Source: Adenophora triphylla var. japonica (taxonomy: Eukaryota > Streptophyta > Magnoliopsida > Asterales > Campanulaceae). From it: DNA of 64,000 nucleotides. The translations under genes and the position numbers were made by a program. This document shows, piece after piece, positions 54,338-64,000 of the stretch (positions are counted from its first letter, which is position 1; every line of letters begins with the position of its first letter). The notes beneath the pieces are model-generated. The model saw only the letters and a list, made by a program, of their open reading frames with translations. It did not search any database and was not told the origin of the DNA. The stretch lies in NCBI GenBank assembly GCA_022495995.1, contig JAFEMH010001247.1:372001-436000 (forward strand). The letters run 5' to 3'.

Positions 54338-55370
54338 ATGGCAAATGAGAAAGACGTCTCCTCCTCCAGTCAAGGGAATGTTACGCCTCCTTCTCAAGGT
54401 GACGCTACATTCAACCATGTTGCACCCGCTCCTACTCCTCATCACCTCGGCCATGGTGAGAAACCCGCTAAATTCACTGGTGTGGATTTCAAGAGATGGC
54501 AACAGAAGATGCTCTTCTACTTGACCACCCTAAGCTTGCACCGCTTCTTAAAGGAAGATCCTCCGGCGGTGGAAAAAGGTGATCCCGACCCCCAAAGGCA
54601 AATGGCAAAGGAGGCTTGGGCTCCCGGTAATTTTTTATGTAAGAATTACATCTTAAATGGACTTGACGATGCACTATACAATGTGTATAGTACCGTCGAG
54701 TTAGCCAAGGCGTTGTGGGACAACTTGGAAAGGAAGTACAAGATAGAAGACGCCGGGTCAAAGAAATTTGTCGTCGGTAAGTATCTTGACTTCATGATGG
54801 TCGATTCCAAATCGGTAACAACTCAAGTAGATGAATTTCAAATCATTCTACATGGGCTTGATGCCGAGGGGATGATCATGAATGATCCATTCAAGGTGGC
54901 TTCTATCATTGAAAAGTTGCCGCCTTCGTGGAAGGATTTCAAGAACTATCTCAAGCATAAACGCAAGGAGATGTCCTTGGAAGACATTGTTGTTCGTCTT
55001 CAAATAGAAGAGAACAATAGAATCAACGAGGCCAAGGTTGCTAAGGGCAAGATGGAGGCTAAGGTCAATCTCTCCGAGGCTAGCACAAGTGGCACAAAGA
55101 GAAAGCATTCCGAAAATGCCGGGAATGCTAAGAAAGGGAAGAAGAAGGGGTCTAAGAAGTTCAAGGGGTCGTGCTATAATTGTGGCAAACCGGGCCACTT
55201 AGCAAAGGACTGTCGTCCTCCTAAGAAAGAGGCTAATAATGTTGACCACATGGACTTAGACTTTGCAGCGATGATCTTTGAGGCCAACGTTGCAAATTTG
55301 GAGGAGAATCCAAAAGCTTGGTGGATAGATACCGGTGCTACCCGCCATATTTGTGGTAACAAGGAAAGTT
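54338..55370 (+). CDS. Copia gag and start of protease, cut by the SIRE-2 insertion
   Basis: The ATG at 54338 starts an open frame of 344 codons with no defects. The gag core (KFTGVDFKRWQQKMLFYL) and UBN2-type segments are followed by a basic tail, the zinc knuckle CYNCGKPGHLAKDC (about residue 280), and the protease start WWIDTGATRHICG. At 55371 the LTR of SIRE-2 begins, and the apparent last residues of the frame are LTR sequence. The remaining pol should lie beyond the SIRE-2 3' LTR, outside the window. Confidence 0.93.
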
Positions 55371-56817
55371 TGTTAGTCAAATATATGCTTAGGTTTAGAA
55401 TTGCTTAAACCCAATCACAACAAGCATTAATGTGGACCCCTAATTTTAATTAGACCCAATAAAATTTTTCTATGTATGATAGGTCCCCTTAATGCTAGTG
55501 CCAGTGTTTTTATTTCATGTAATTTTCTCAAGACCTTGAAGACTTTGAAGGTGTGAAGATTTGCTCCCATGTTGTTTTTGTGAGTTACTCTGTTTGGTCA
55601 CCTAACCGGTTAAGCTCCTAACCGATGTGTCAACCGAACCGGTTGCCCTATCTAGCGGATGTAACCTTCACAGGTTATATCCTATCCTTTGCCGGTTAAG
55701 GCTTCCTCAGCAAGCTTTCCTCAGCCTAGCCTAACCGAAGCATTTATTGCTCCCAACTACCCAGCAACCCCTTTAGCTAAAGTTGGTAAGGCAAGCATGC
55801 TGAATAGACGCTGAAGTGACATTCCTGCGGCTGTCAGAAGCTCAAAATAGATTGTCAAAATGACCAGTACTCACATCCTTTCAACCACTCAAGGAAAATC
55901 TTCTCTCTCCTATCTCAGGCATTTAATGCAAAGATCCTTCAATTCAAAGGCATGCCTGATCAAGTCATCATTGCAACCTCTTCAAAGACAACGGCTCCTT
56001 TTCAAAGTTCACTATAAATAGCCTCCCTGGAGCATTGAAGAAGGTTGGTGCATTTATGATTCTTGAGAGTGAGTTGCTCTGAACTACCATCCTGAAAACT
56101 CCATAGTTCAAGGCATTCAATTCAGTCCTCTTATTCACTAGACATCTCTGTAGGACTTATACACTGTGCACCTCAATCAATATTGTAGTGTTCCTTCATT
56201 AGATTACATTTGGAACACATTGATTGATTCACACACAACACCCTAGAGAAATCAGCTCAACTTGTGAGCACATCTCTAGAAAACACTAGGTCTTTATTGT
56301 AGCACGATCCGTTAGTGGTCACCTTTAGTTTGGCAGCCTTCAATCATTGGCTTGCAACTTGTAATAGGTAGATACCATTAATATAGTAGTGCACTTTCAC
56401 AAATCCAAGTTCGACCAAACTTGGTAGAGGGCGTACTTGATTATTTAACACCGTGAACCTCTTCAAACAATGTGTCATTCTTACGCGTGTTTGTTTATTT
56501 ACGTGTTGTTGTAATCGGTTGACATTCTCTCAATCTGGTCACAACCTATTGACTCAACCTACTGCTCAACTTGTTTGTCTTACTTGGAAATATAATTTGT
56601 CTTGTTTGCATAAGGATTTTTAACGTACTGCTTTTGAAACTCTACCTAACCAGTTGTAAACCTAGCCTAACCGAAATTTCGCTGTGCAAAACTAATCTAA
56701 CGGTTAGCAAGTGTGTTTCCTACAACCTTTTTCAAAGACTAAGAGTTTTTAAGCAAAAAGTTTTAATCAGGCTATTCACCCCCCCTCTAGCCTGATTCCT
56801 ACCATTCAGACCTAACA
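55371..56817 (+). repeat. SIRE-2 5' LTR
   Basis: TGTTAGTCAAATATATG at the start and CAGACCTAACA at the end, 1447 bp, followed at once by the primer site. AACCGGTT occurs at 55604 and 55637 and AACCGA at 55620, 55632 and 55733, all upstream of the TATA box TATAAATA (56013-56020). Confidence 0.9.
56013..56020 (+). promoter_or_regulatory. SIRE-2 LTR TATA box
   Basis: TATAAATA inside the LTR, about 270-410 bp downstream of the AACCGGTT cluster and 800 bp before the LTR end. Confidence 0.6.
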
Positions 56818-56818
56818 A

Positions 56819-56832
56819 TTGGTATCGTAGCC
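56819..56832 (+). other. SIRE-2 primer binding site
   Basis: TTGGTATCGTAGCC directly after the LTR corresponds to the initiator-Met primer site with a substitution in its middle. Confidence 0.8.
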
Positions 56833-56888
56833 AACAATTTTCGAAAATTATTTTTCCAAGCTTAACCGCTTGAATTGCCAATTCCAAA

Positions 56889-57816
56889 ATGGCGGGAAAA
56901 ATCATGCAAACATACAACTTGACATCCGTTCCCATGTTGAACGATAACGAATTTCCGATATGGAAAAACGAGAATCATGCGGTACTTGGATTCAATAGAT
57001 GATAGGTTAACTACGTAGTCGAGAGATGGTCCAATGACACCCCGAAAATCAATCTTGCAACAAGAGCACCCAAAACTCCTCTCATGGATCATGCGAGATA
57101 GAGAGTCTGAACAAGACTTTGAGGTTTATGAAACTTATGTGCCAAAACCAAGAGAAGAATGGGCGAGGATGACAAACTTTGTGATTCCTTGGACCGAAAA
57201 GCCTTGCACATCATAACCTCGGGACTTGATGACGGCGTACAAACAAGTACAATGCTATGAGACCGCTCAACAAGTATGGCAAAGTCTTCTCAGATACTTT
57301 GAAGGAGATCAAGTGGCCAAGGACAACAGACTCTACAAAAGCGTTGCTGAGTTTGAGTCCTTAAAGAAGAATCCAAATGAGACAATGAAGGAAACGTACG
57401 ACCGATTCTGCGAGGTGAGTAACTCTTGTGCATCTTTAGGTAGAGTCTATACCATGAAAGACCTAAACATGAGATTCCTCAATTCTCTTGGAGACTTGTG
57501 GCATGTGAAAGTCGCTATTTTGAAAGAATGCCGTGATTTGAACACTACTCATATCCGTAACATTGTGTCTACTTTGTTTCTATATGAGGAAGAGCTCAAC
57601 CGGTTGAGTGGAGTTCAAAAACAATTTAAAAATCTATCTCTGCCCGGCTCGGGCGAGATCTTCCCTGGTTCTTCTATGCTTACCGGCCAAATTACCACCA
57701 ATGACTCTCCCTCAACATCTCGGCCTCAACCAACTCTAGCCAATACCTCTTCTAACACACCTCTTGAGGTAGATGATTTAATTTGTCGCATTCGCCGTAA
57801 ACTACGTAAAGTTTAA
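56889..57816 (+). pseudogene. SIRE-2 gag N-terminal and capsid region, frameshifted
   Basis: The ATG at 56889 gives MAGKIMQTYN as in SIRE-1, but the frame fails after about 36 codons. Parts continue at 57034-57216. The best-preserved piece is 57226-57816, with VWQSLLRYFEGD, TYDRFCEVSNSCASLG and NIVSTLFLYEEELNRL, the plant Copia gag domain. Confidence 0.85.
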
Positions 57817-57943
57817 GGATTTTAAGAAATCCCACAGCAAATCATTTCAACCCAAAGCCTCATCCTTCCATAGATCTGGGAACTTCCAAAAGAAAGGCCA
57901 AACCTCAACCTCAACCGACGAAAAGAATGCCCAAGGTGAGCTT

Positions 57944-59644
57944 GTGTGTTACAATTGTAGAAAACCCGGCCATTTTGCCTCCAAATGCCCTCAACCGAAA
58001 TATGAATTTTTGAGGAAGAAACCATTCAAGAAATTCCCTAGATCTAAATCTAAGAGCTTAGTTGCAGAGGATGGGCCCGAAAAAGCTATGCCGGTTTGGT
58101 TTGAGACCGACTACGAGAATGAAGAAGGCGACTATCTTGACTCAGATGAAGATGCTGATGTCAGTTTTGTTGCTATGGATGGAACCTATGAAAAACCCAT
58201 CTCCCTGCAAACTCCTGTTTTTAGACACCCCAATTCCAATGAACAATCATCCTATGTTGATCAGACTCCGCCTATGAGATCTCCCTTGACATTCTTTGAT
58301 GAACCCATTTCAACTCCCAAGGCAGATGCAGGTAACCCCTATAATTTCAAAATTCAAAACATAGGTGGATCCCTTTATGGTCAGTCCAAAACCTTGCCCA
58401 CTCTCAGACCGCTGATGCAACCAATCCAACCAACCTATCAAGCTCAAGCCTTGCCGATTGCTTCCTATAAACCGACGCTTGAGACCCGACCGATTCACTT
58501 AAAGCCTCTAACCGAACCTAGCCCTCAACCGATATCTTCACTACCAAATTTTGATCCCAATTTTGAACCATCATCCTCTTCCTCTCAGCCTACTGTTGAC
58601 CCTATGCCCAATATGTCAAAGTCTGAAATGGCAGAGGTGATGAATGAGCTCTTCTCCGATTTTGAAAAATTAAATGAAGCTCACAAAATCATGGTTGATA
58701 ATTTTAAAGTAATCACTACTGAAAATGATTCTTTGAAAGCTGAAATAAAAACTTTGAAAGAAAGTAAGCTAGAGTCAGATCAGTTGAAGAAGGACAATCA
58801 AGAACTCACTGAGAGACTAAACATTTCTGTTTGTCAAATTGCTGATCTTGTGTCAAGAAATAACTCTCTTCATAAAACAATTGACACGTTTTCAAAATCA
58901 CGAACCGCCGTGGAGACCATCATTCAAGATCGGTTATCTCCTAATCGAGATGTAACTACCGGTATAAGTTTTAACTCCAAAGGCGGTGATGACATTGACA
59001 GCAAAGACAAACCAGTTAAGGAGTCTGTCTCTGAGAACTTGATAGGCAAATTTGATGATGCTCAATCCAAAATGATTAAGAAGGAGTTAACCAAACCTTT
59101 CAAATCTGTCCCTCACACCTATCCTAATGGACGGGTACAGATGAAAGCCTATCTGAGCAAAAACAAATCTCAATGGACCGAGGTAGCTGATCCTGAGTTA
59201 GGACAATATGTCCCACTTAGTGATGGGAACAGCAAAGGTGGAATTAAAATTGTTGATCATGTTGCAGGTCAGGAATCCTCAACCGGTAAGGTAACCGACA
59301 CCGGTAAGGGTATGACCGATCAGACAACAGTCGCAGGTCACCCAACCGGTAAAGGCAACCTAACCGGTAAAGCCATTCCTAAACCGATGCAACAGGTTAA
59401 CAAAGGTAAATCCATCACCTTCGTCCCCAAAGGATCTGTCTCTGCTCAATCAGTTAATCCCTCTGAAGCATTGGCAAAATTGAACATCAATTCATCTAAG
59501 CCTCCTCAGCCATCTTCTAATAAATGTGTAAATTGTGGTTTTATTGATCACAAGGCTTATGAATGCCTCTTGAAGCACCTATCTGGACCCACTGAGTCTA
59601 AAAGCTCAGGTGGTGGCCAGGTATGGCTGCCAAAGAGGAACTAA
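57944..59644 (+). CDS. SIRE-2 gag C-terminal region: zinc knuckle, coiled coil
   Basis: The 566-codon frame begins at the zinc knuckle CYNCRKPGHFASKC. Next come an acidic segment, a Pro-rich linker (about residues 110-220), a coiled coil (about 225-310), and a Gly/Thr/Lys-rich linker with repeated TGK tripeptides (about 440-490). A second CxxC-type motif, CVNCGFIDHKAYEC, lies near residue 527. The TGK repeats come from the AACCGGTAA word in the DNA. The start codon is arbitrary because gag should enter from upstream. The protein binds RNA and assembles particles. Confidence 0.85.
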   Translation: MCYNCRKPGHFASKCPQPKYEFLRKKPFKKFPRSKSKSLVAEDGPEKAMPVWFETDYENEEGDYLDSDEDADVSFVAMDGTYEKPISLQTPVFRHPNSNEQSSYVDQTPPMRSPLTFFDEPISTPKADAGNPYNFKIQNIGGSLYGQSKTLPTLRPLMQPIQPTYQAQALPIASYKPTLETRPIHLKPLTEPSPQPISSLPNFDPNFEPSSSSSQPTVDPMPNMSKSEMAEVMNELFSDFEKLNEAHKIMVDNFKVITTENDSLKAEIKTLKESKLESDQLKKDNQELTERLNISVCQIADLVSRNNSLHKTIDTFSKSRTAVETIIQDRLSPNRDVTTGISFNSKGGDDIDSKDKPVKESVSENLIGKFDDAQSKMIKKELTKPFKSVPHTYPNGRVQMKAYLSKNKSQWTEVADPELGQYVPLSDGNSKGGIKIVDHVAGQESSTGKVTDTGKGMTDQTTVAGHPTGKGNLTGKAIPKPMQQVNKGKSITFVPKGSVSAQSVNPSEALAKLNINSSKPPQPSSNKCVNCGFIDHKAYECLLKHLSGPTESKSSGGGQVWLPKRN

Positions 59645-60264
59645 CTCTTTGGACCCAAAAGAATAAGGGGGACCATAAGCTTACTGTTTTATTTCAGGAA
59701 TGCTTAATGGCCTCAACCGATGCCGGTAAGGATGTTTGGATTATGGACAGTGGATGCTCTAGGCATATGACTGGTCATGCCGATCTCCTAACCGATCTGG
59801 AAGAAGCATCTGGTCCTCCAGTTGTCTTTGGTGACAACGCAAAGGGTAAAATTATCGGTCGAGGATCCATCAAAAGAGGTACAGTAATTGTACAGAAGGT
59901 ATCTTTGGTGGATGGTCTAAAACACAACCTTCTCTCTATTTCACAATTTTGTGACAAAGGTATGCATTGTGTTTTCAATTCTTCCAACTGCTATGTGAAA
60001 GACATTGCTACGGGTGAAACACTTCTCCTTGGATATAGAAAAGGTAACGTATATGCTATAGATTTAAACAATGTCTCGAATGTTACTAATGTTTGTTTTG
60101 TAGCTAAGAACATAAGTGAGAATTCCTGGCTATGGCACAAGAGACTCGATCACCGAACTTCAAATATCTATCCAAGCCGGCCAATAAAAATCTTGTCGCC
60201 GCTTACCTCGGTGTCTGGCGATCATGGAAGGAAATGTAGAGCACACGGTGGGAAAACAACATAA
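59623..60264 (+). CDS. SIRE-2 pol: protease and pre-integrase
   Basis: [20 protein letters not shown] is the aspartic protease site. The pre-integrase part reaches [10 protein letters not shown] and is then disturbed by frameshifts before the zinc-binding cysteines. Confidence 0.9.
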   Translation: MAAKEELTLWTQKNKGDHKLTVLFQECLMASTDAGKDVWIMDSGCSRHMTGHADLLTDLEEASGPPVVFGDNAKGKIIGRGSIKRGTVIVQKVSLVDGLKHNLLSISQFCDKGMHCVFNSSNCYVKDIATGETLLLGYRKGNVYAIDLNNVSNVTNVCFVAKNISENSWLWHKRLDHRTSNIYPSRPIKILSPLTSVSGDHGRKCRAHGGKTT

Positions 60265-60303
60265 AGAATCTTTCCGCAAAGAAGCCCGCATGTCCACTTC
60301 TAG

Positions 60304-60947
60304 GTGCCTCCAGTAGCTACATATGGATCTGTTTGGCCCCACAACAAGCGCCGGTTTGGGGGTAGCAGATATGCCTTGGTTGTTGTAGACGATTTCTCAA
60401 GATATACCTGGGTAAAGATGTTTGCTTCAAAAGATGATACATATGAAGTTGCTACCGCAGTTATTCCGTCTACTTCAAACCCAAAGAATGTGATATCATC
60501 GTATGAGATCGATAATGGAACGGAGTTCAAAAATCTTGGAATCGCTCGATCTTGTGATGATCACGGAATAGACCATAATTTCTCACTTTGGTACACCGCA
60601 ACAAAATGGTGTAGTTGAGAGAAAGAACAGACATTGATCAAAGCCGGAAAAACAATGATATCCGAAGCTAGGCTCCCCAAGTATTTTTGGGCCGAAGCTA
60701 TACATACGGCTTGCTTCACCCGAGAATAGATCTTTGATCAACAAGTTTCACAACAAGACCCCTTATGAGCTTTGGCGTGGCGGGAATTCCCAATATTAGT
60801 TTCTTCAAGATCTTCTATGCCAAATGCTATGTTCTTTACAACGGAAAAGAACGCCGAGGTAAATTTGATGAAAAAGGCGATGAAGGCTTTTTGTGGGATA
60901 CGCCAAGCACAGTAAGGCATTTAGAGTTTTTAATAAACGGTTGTTGA
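60304..60947 (+). pseudogene. SIRE-2 pol: integrase core, broken
   Basis: Pieces in different frames include YALVVVDDFSRYTWV and DNGTEF (60304-60618), an RKN segment near 60,620, and YELW-like sequence to 60,947. At least four frame changes occur in about 700 bp, so no integrase can be made. Confidence 0.85.
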
Positions 60948-61714
60948 AAATTGTTGAATCTGTTCATGTTACTTTTGATGAATTTGATTTGCTAGAGTCC
61001 GACAAGGCTCCAAATAGTCTTGATAGTTACGGTGTTTTTGAGACAGGTGAAACAGATAATCAAAACTCTAATCAATCCACCAGCATCAACGCAAATCAGT
61101 CTCCAGCTCAACCGTCAGCCTCTAGTGGTGTAACCTATAGAGACCTAGTTGATGACTCCTTCTTTCCTCAATCGGTTAGGCAATCAATTAGTCAATCTCA
61201 GCCAGCCGATCCCTTACCAACTAGTCCTCATATTACAACTCCCAATTCATCACCTGAAGCTGAACCAATTTCACCCATCAACTTACCATTTCCATCTCCA
61301 ATTACCGATCACCATCATCAGTCACCCTCACCTAACCGATCACCTCAACCGGTCTCCTCTCCCTCAACCGATTCCACTCCTCCCATAGAAACCTTAAGAC
61401 AGGAATCGGTCAGGCAAGATCTACCTAGGGAAGTGAGATCAGTTAGAAATCATCCTTTAGAAAATGTTATTGGTGATGTCTTTGGACCTAGAATGACAAG
61501 AGGCCAATTAAGAAACTTAGAAGAACAACATGGTTTATTTTCCTCTGCTATGGTCTCCAACATAGAACCAAAGAAGACTGATGAAGCACTTGATGACCCC
61601 AGCTGGGTAGAAGCCATGCAAGAAGAGCTTAACCAGTTTGATAGATGTAAAGTTTGGGAATTAGTGCCTAGACCTAGTGATCAAACAAGTGATTGGAACG
61701 AAATGGGTTTATAG
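60893..61714 (+). CDS. SIRE-2 pol: integrase C-terminus and variable linker
   Basis: The frame begins in the conserved [19 protein letters not shown] and HVTFDEF and continues through a Ser/Pro/Asn-rich linker (about residues 45-175). It then enters the RT-proximal block ([20 protein letters not shown]). Linker tripeptides such as NRS and STD are encoded by AACCGAT words where SIRE-1 has SAD/PAD. Confidence 0.85.
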   Translation: MGYAKHSKAFRVFNKRLLKIVESVHVTFDEFDLLESDKAPNSLDSYGVFETGETDNQNSNQSTSINANQSPAQPSASSGVTYRDLVDDSFFPQSVRQSISQSQPADPLPTSPHITTPNSSPEAEPISPINLPFPSPITDHHHQSPSPNRSPQPVSSPSTDSTPPIETLRQESVRQDLPREVRSVRNHPLENVIGDVFGPRMTRGQLRNLEEQHGLFSSAMVSNIEPKKTDEALDDPSWVEAMQEELNQFDRCKVWELVPRPSDQTSDWNEMGL

Positions 61715-62591
61715 AAATAAATTGGATGAGTCTGGAAAAATTATAAGAAATAAAGCCAGATTAGTGGCAAAAGGATATAGACAGGAGGAAGGAATAGACT
61801 ATGATGAGACTTTTGCTCCCGTAGCTAGATTAGAAGCCATTAGGTTATTTCTTGCCTATACGGCCTACAAAGAATTTAAGCTATATCAAATGGATGTGAA
61901 AAGTGCATTTCTCAATGGTGAACTTCAAGAGCTTGTTTATGTAGATCAACCTCCCGGTTTTGAAGATCCTAAGAAGCCTAATCATGTCTACAAATTAAAT
62001 AAAGCTTTGTACGGCCTCAAGCAAGCACCTCGAGCATGGTATGAAACTCTCTCCAAATTCCTACTTAGTGAGAAGTTTGAACGAGGTAAAATCGACACCA
62101 CCTTATTTATTGCAAAGCATAATGGTCATTCATTGTTAGTTCAAATATATGTTGATGACATAATTTTTGGATCTACTAACGAAAAATTATGCAAGAGATT
62201 TGAGAAGCTTATGCAGAGCAAATTTGAGATGAGCATGATGGGTGAGCTAACCTTTTTCCTTGGACTTCAAGTTAAGCAAACCCATGAAGGTATTTTCATC
62301 AATCAAGCCAAATATACCAAAGATCTAATCAAGAAATTTGGACTTGATTCCGCTCATCCTCAAAGCACTCCTATGGCCACAAATGTACACTTAGACAAAG
62401 ACGAATCCGGTAAGAAAGTAGATATGACACTCTACCGAGGTATGATAGGTTCTCTACTTTACTTAACCGCTAGTAGGCCAGATATCATGTTTGCCGTATG
62501 TGTATGTGCTAGATTTCAAGTGACCCTAGAGAATCTCATTTGCAAGCTGTCAAAAGAATCATCAGATATCTTGTGGGAACTGCTAACTTAG
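61677..62591 (+). CDS. SIRE-2 pol: reverse transcriptase
   Basis: An intact RT domain: [42 protein letters not shown], the catalytic YVDD (near 62,150) and FFLGLQVKQ. It loses frame near 62,520 at the RNase H boundary. Confidence 0.95.
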   Translation: MIKQVIGTKWVYRNKLDESGKIIRNKARLVAKGYRQEEGIDYDETFAPVARLEAIRLFLAYTAYKEFKLYQMDVKSAFLNGELQELVYVDQPPGFEDPKKPNHVYKLNKALYGLKQAPRAWYETLSKFLLSEKFERGKIDTTLFIAKHNGHSLLVQIYVDDIIFGSTNEKLCKRFEKLMQSKFEMSMMGELTFFLGLQVKQTHEGIFINQAKYTKDLIKKFGLDSAHPQSTPMATNVHLDKDESGKKVDMTLYRGMIGSLLYLTASRPDIMFAVCVCARFQVTLENLICKLSKESSDILWELLT

Positions 62592-63091
62592 GTTTGTGGT
62601 ATCCGAAAGATTCATCATTTACACTAATTGGTTATTCAGATGCTGATTTTGCAGCTTGTAGGGTCACCAGGAAAAGTACTAGTGGAACTTGTCAATTTCT
62701 AGGTAACCGGTTGGTTTCCTGGTCGTGCAAGAAACAGGCATCAATTTCCACTTCTACGGCGAAGTGAGTATATAGCCATTTGGAAGTTCTTTGTTCACAA
62801 ATTCTATGGATGAAGCAACAACTGGTGGACTATGAAATCCCTCAAGAAGTATGTCCTATTTATTGTGATAATACCTCAGCAATATCAGTCTCCAACAATC
62901 CTGTGATGCATTCAAAGACCAAGCACATAGACATCAAGTATCACTTCCTCAAGGATCACGTTGAAAAGGGTAACATTGTTCTTTTAAAAGTCCATACTGA
63001 TTATCAACTAGCTGATATTTTGACAAAACCATTGGACATTAAAAGATTTGAATTCCTCAGAGGAGAACTAGGCATGATTGATATTCGTTAA
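62540..63091 (+). pseudogene. SIRE-2 pol: RNase H in two frames
   Basis: 62540-62767 holds AVKRIIRYL and SDADFAACRVTRKSTSG. A change near the TEAEY-type motif (62,760-62,780) breaks it. 62780-63091 continues with LWMKQQL, CDNTSA and ADILTKPL to the natural pol stop. Confidence 0.9.
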
Positions 63092-63125
63092 TTTATTGTG
63101 CTAACCTTGCTGTCTGTAAAAGCTC

Positions 63126-63346
63126 TCAACCGATCATGATGGTGCCTCATTTACTTATGCTCAACCGATGCTCTTGTCCTACTCTCAACCGGTATGTAAG
63201 ATATCCTAACCGATTAAAAGCATCCCCTAACCGATGGTCCCTAACCGATGCAAAAGCCTTCTATCCCAACCGACCAATTCTCATTGTCTAACCGATCATA
63301 TCCTTGATCGGTCAAGCCTAATGTAGTGACGTCAGCTCAACCGATT
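63126..63346 (+). repeat. AACCGAT word array between SIRE-2 pol and third ORF
   Basis: AACCG(A/G) begins at 63128, 63163, 63187, 63208, 63229, 63243, 63268, 63290 and 63339, with one inverted copy (ATCGGT at 63307). Most steps are 21-25 bp. The region is non-coding. Confidence 0.92.
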
Positions 63347-63699
63347 GATCATTACCTAGCCGGCAAGTCCCATCAATCCCATCAGCCGTCTACTGCCTTA
63401 CCCTATACTGACAAAGCATCATTGCTGTTCCCCACTCCCTCCTACTACCGTCCTTTTTGTACTTGATGATTGGTCAAATTTAAAATTTTGTGACCAAAAA
63501 GGTAACTTCTGTATCATTCCAGTTTATCAAAAGGTTATCTTTTTGTCATTATTGCATTATGGTTTAAGCTACTTTGCACACACGTACCTAGTTTTTATCC
63601 CTCATATTTAAAATCGTGTTCAATATCTTTTTAAATATCTGTGCCATGCAGTTGAAACGTTTTCTTTATTACAAGAAACCTTTTCATCTTCTATCTCTC

Positions 63700-63960
63700 T
63701 TCTATATAAGGAAATACAACTCTTCATTCAAGCTTTCCGTTTTCCTCTCTCTGCAAAAGCTTTGAACTTTCAAGAATTCAAAATCCATTCTCTCTTTGTT
63801 CTTCGAACTCTAATTCTTTCTGGTAAAGTTTTTCTAAATACTCAAATTCTTTTAACTTGAAGAACTAGAACTATTTTCAAAATCATAACCTCACTTACAT
63901 TGTTTTCTTTTGAAATGTGTTCTAACTTAGAATGTTTTTGATTCTTAAATCTTTTGACAG
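63700..63960 (+). promoter_or_regulatory. Putative internal promoter and leader intron of the SIRE-2 third ORF
   Basis: A TATA-type ctatataagg lies near 63,702-63,711. A C/T-rich leader follows, then a donor CTG|GTAAAG (63832/63833) and an acceptor TTTTGACAG ending at 63960, immediately before an ATG. This would place the third ORF on its own spliced transcript. It is inferred from sequence only. Confidence 0.5.
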
Positions 63961-64000
63961 ATGGCTCCCAAACCAACTAAGAAAGACATTTTCGGAGGTT
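63961..64000 (+). CDS. SIRE-2 third ORF, start only
   Basis: The ATG at 63961 opens a frame with KKDIFGG, resembling the KDIYGG start of the SIRE-1 third ORF. It is cut by the window end after 13 codons. Confidence 0.65.
   Translation, partial: MAPKPTKKDIFGG

Larger units (their letters stand above)
55371..64000 (+). mobile_element. SIRE-type Copia element (SIRE-2) nested in another Copia
   Basis: 5' LTR, primer site, gag, PR, INT, RT, RNase H and the start of a third ORF follow in order. The 3' end is beyond the window. Bases 55366-55370 (aagtt) should recur after the 3' LTR. The proteins closely resemble SIRE-1, but the DNA is marked by AACCG(A/G)T words instead of ATCRGCA. Many frameshifts, mainly in gag and integrase, make it defective. 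Confidence 0.93.

Noticed and set aside
54489..55380. - strand open frames across the Copia gag
   Set aside because: Shadows of the intact + strand gag, which has zinc knuckle and protease motifs.

Overview
The window is nuclear DNA of a flowering plant, almost certainly a eudicot. It has GT-AG introns in AT-rich DNA, two plant-specific nuclear genes, many Stowaway-like MITEs ending in CTCCCTCCGTCCC, and several families of plant LTR retrotransposons. An asterid source is a guess from the overall look and is not proven here.

Host genes. (1) A PHD-finger plus homeodomain gene of the PRHA/HAT3.1 family lies on the + strand: 5' leader near 22.9 kb, coding exons 24,608-38,965, 702 codons. Its homeodomain is split by a 4-kb and a 6.3-kb intron full of transposons. 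(2) A CIA2/CIL-type CCT-domain gene lies on the - strand (43,214-39,695, three coding exons, 392 codons). The two genes converge, with stop codons about 730 bp apart.

Mobile DNA. 1-11,187: a - strand SIRE-type Copia element (SIRE-1) with gag-pol plus a third ORF. 11,188-11,740: an LTR-like remnant it inserted into. 12.1-19.3 kb: a scrambled third SIRE-like element (SIRE-3), with LTR, PBS and ORF3 on the - strand but a gag-pol fragment on the + strand. 19.3-22.5 kb: repeats, MITEs and SINE/CACTA-like remnants. Inside the PRHA-like gene sit a LINE nested in a TIR element, a decayed tRNA-Asn copy, several MITEs and a young non-autonomous Copia element with a perfect target duplication. 44.4-48.9 kb: a Ty3 element in a head-to-head inverted arrangement. 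49.4-52.7 kb: mostly MITEs and a possible Helitron end. 53.45-55.37 kb: a Copia LTR and intact gag, interrupted by another SIRE element (SIRE-2), which runs from 55,371 past the window end.

Most notable observation. Three retrotransposons with unrelated coding regions (two Copia, one Ty3) carry GC-rich self-complementary words of 12-14 bp in the U3 part of their LTRs, upstream of the TATA box. The words are unrelated in sequence but share spacing: pairs 21-23 bp apart, consecutive pairs 48-50 bp apart, and a CTG/CAG triplet exactly 6 nt outside many of the palindromes. The three SIRE elements each carry a different short word (ATCRGCA, GTCGAC or AACCGAT/AACCGGT) repeated at a characteristic spacing, mainly upstream of promoters and in weakly constrained linkers of their proteins. 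This looks like a family-specific cis-element system; its function is unknown from sequence alone.
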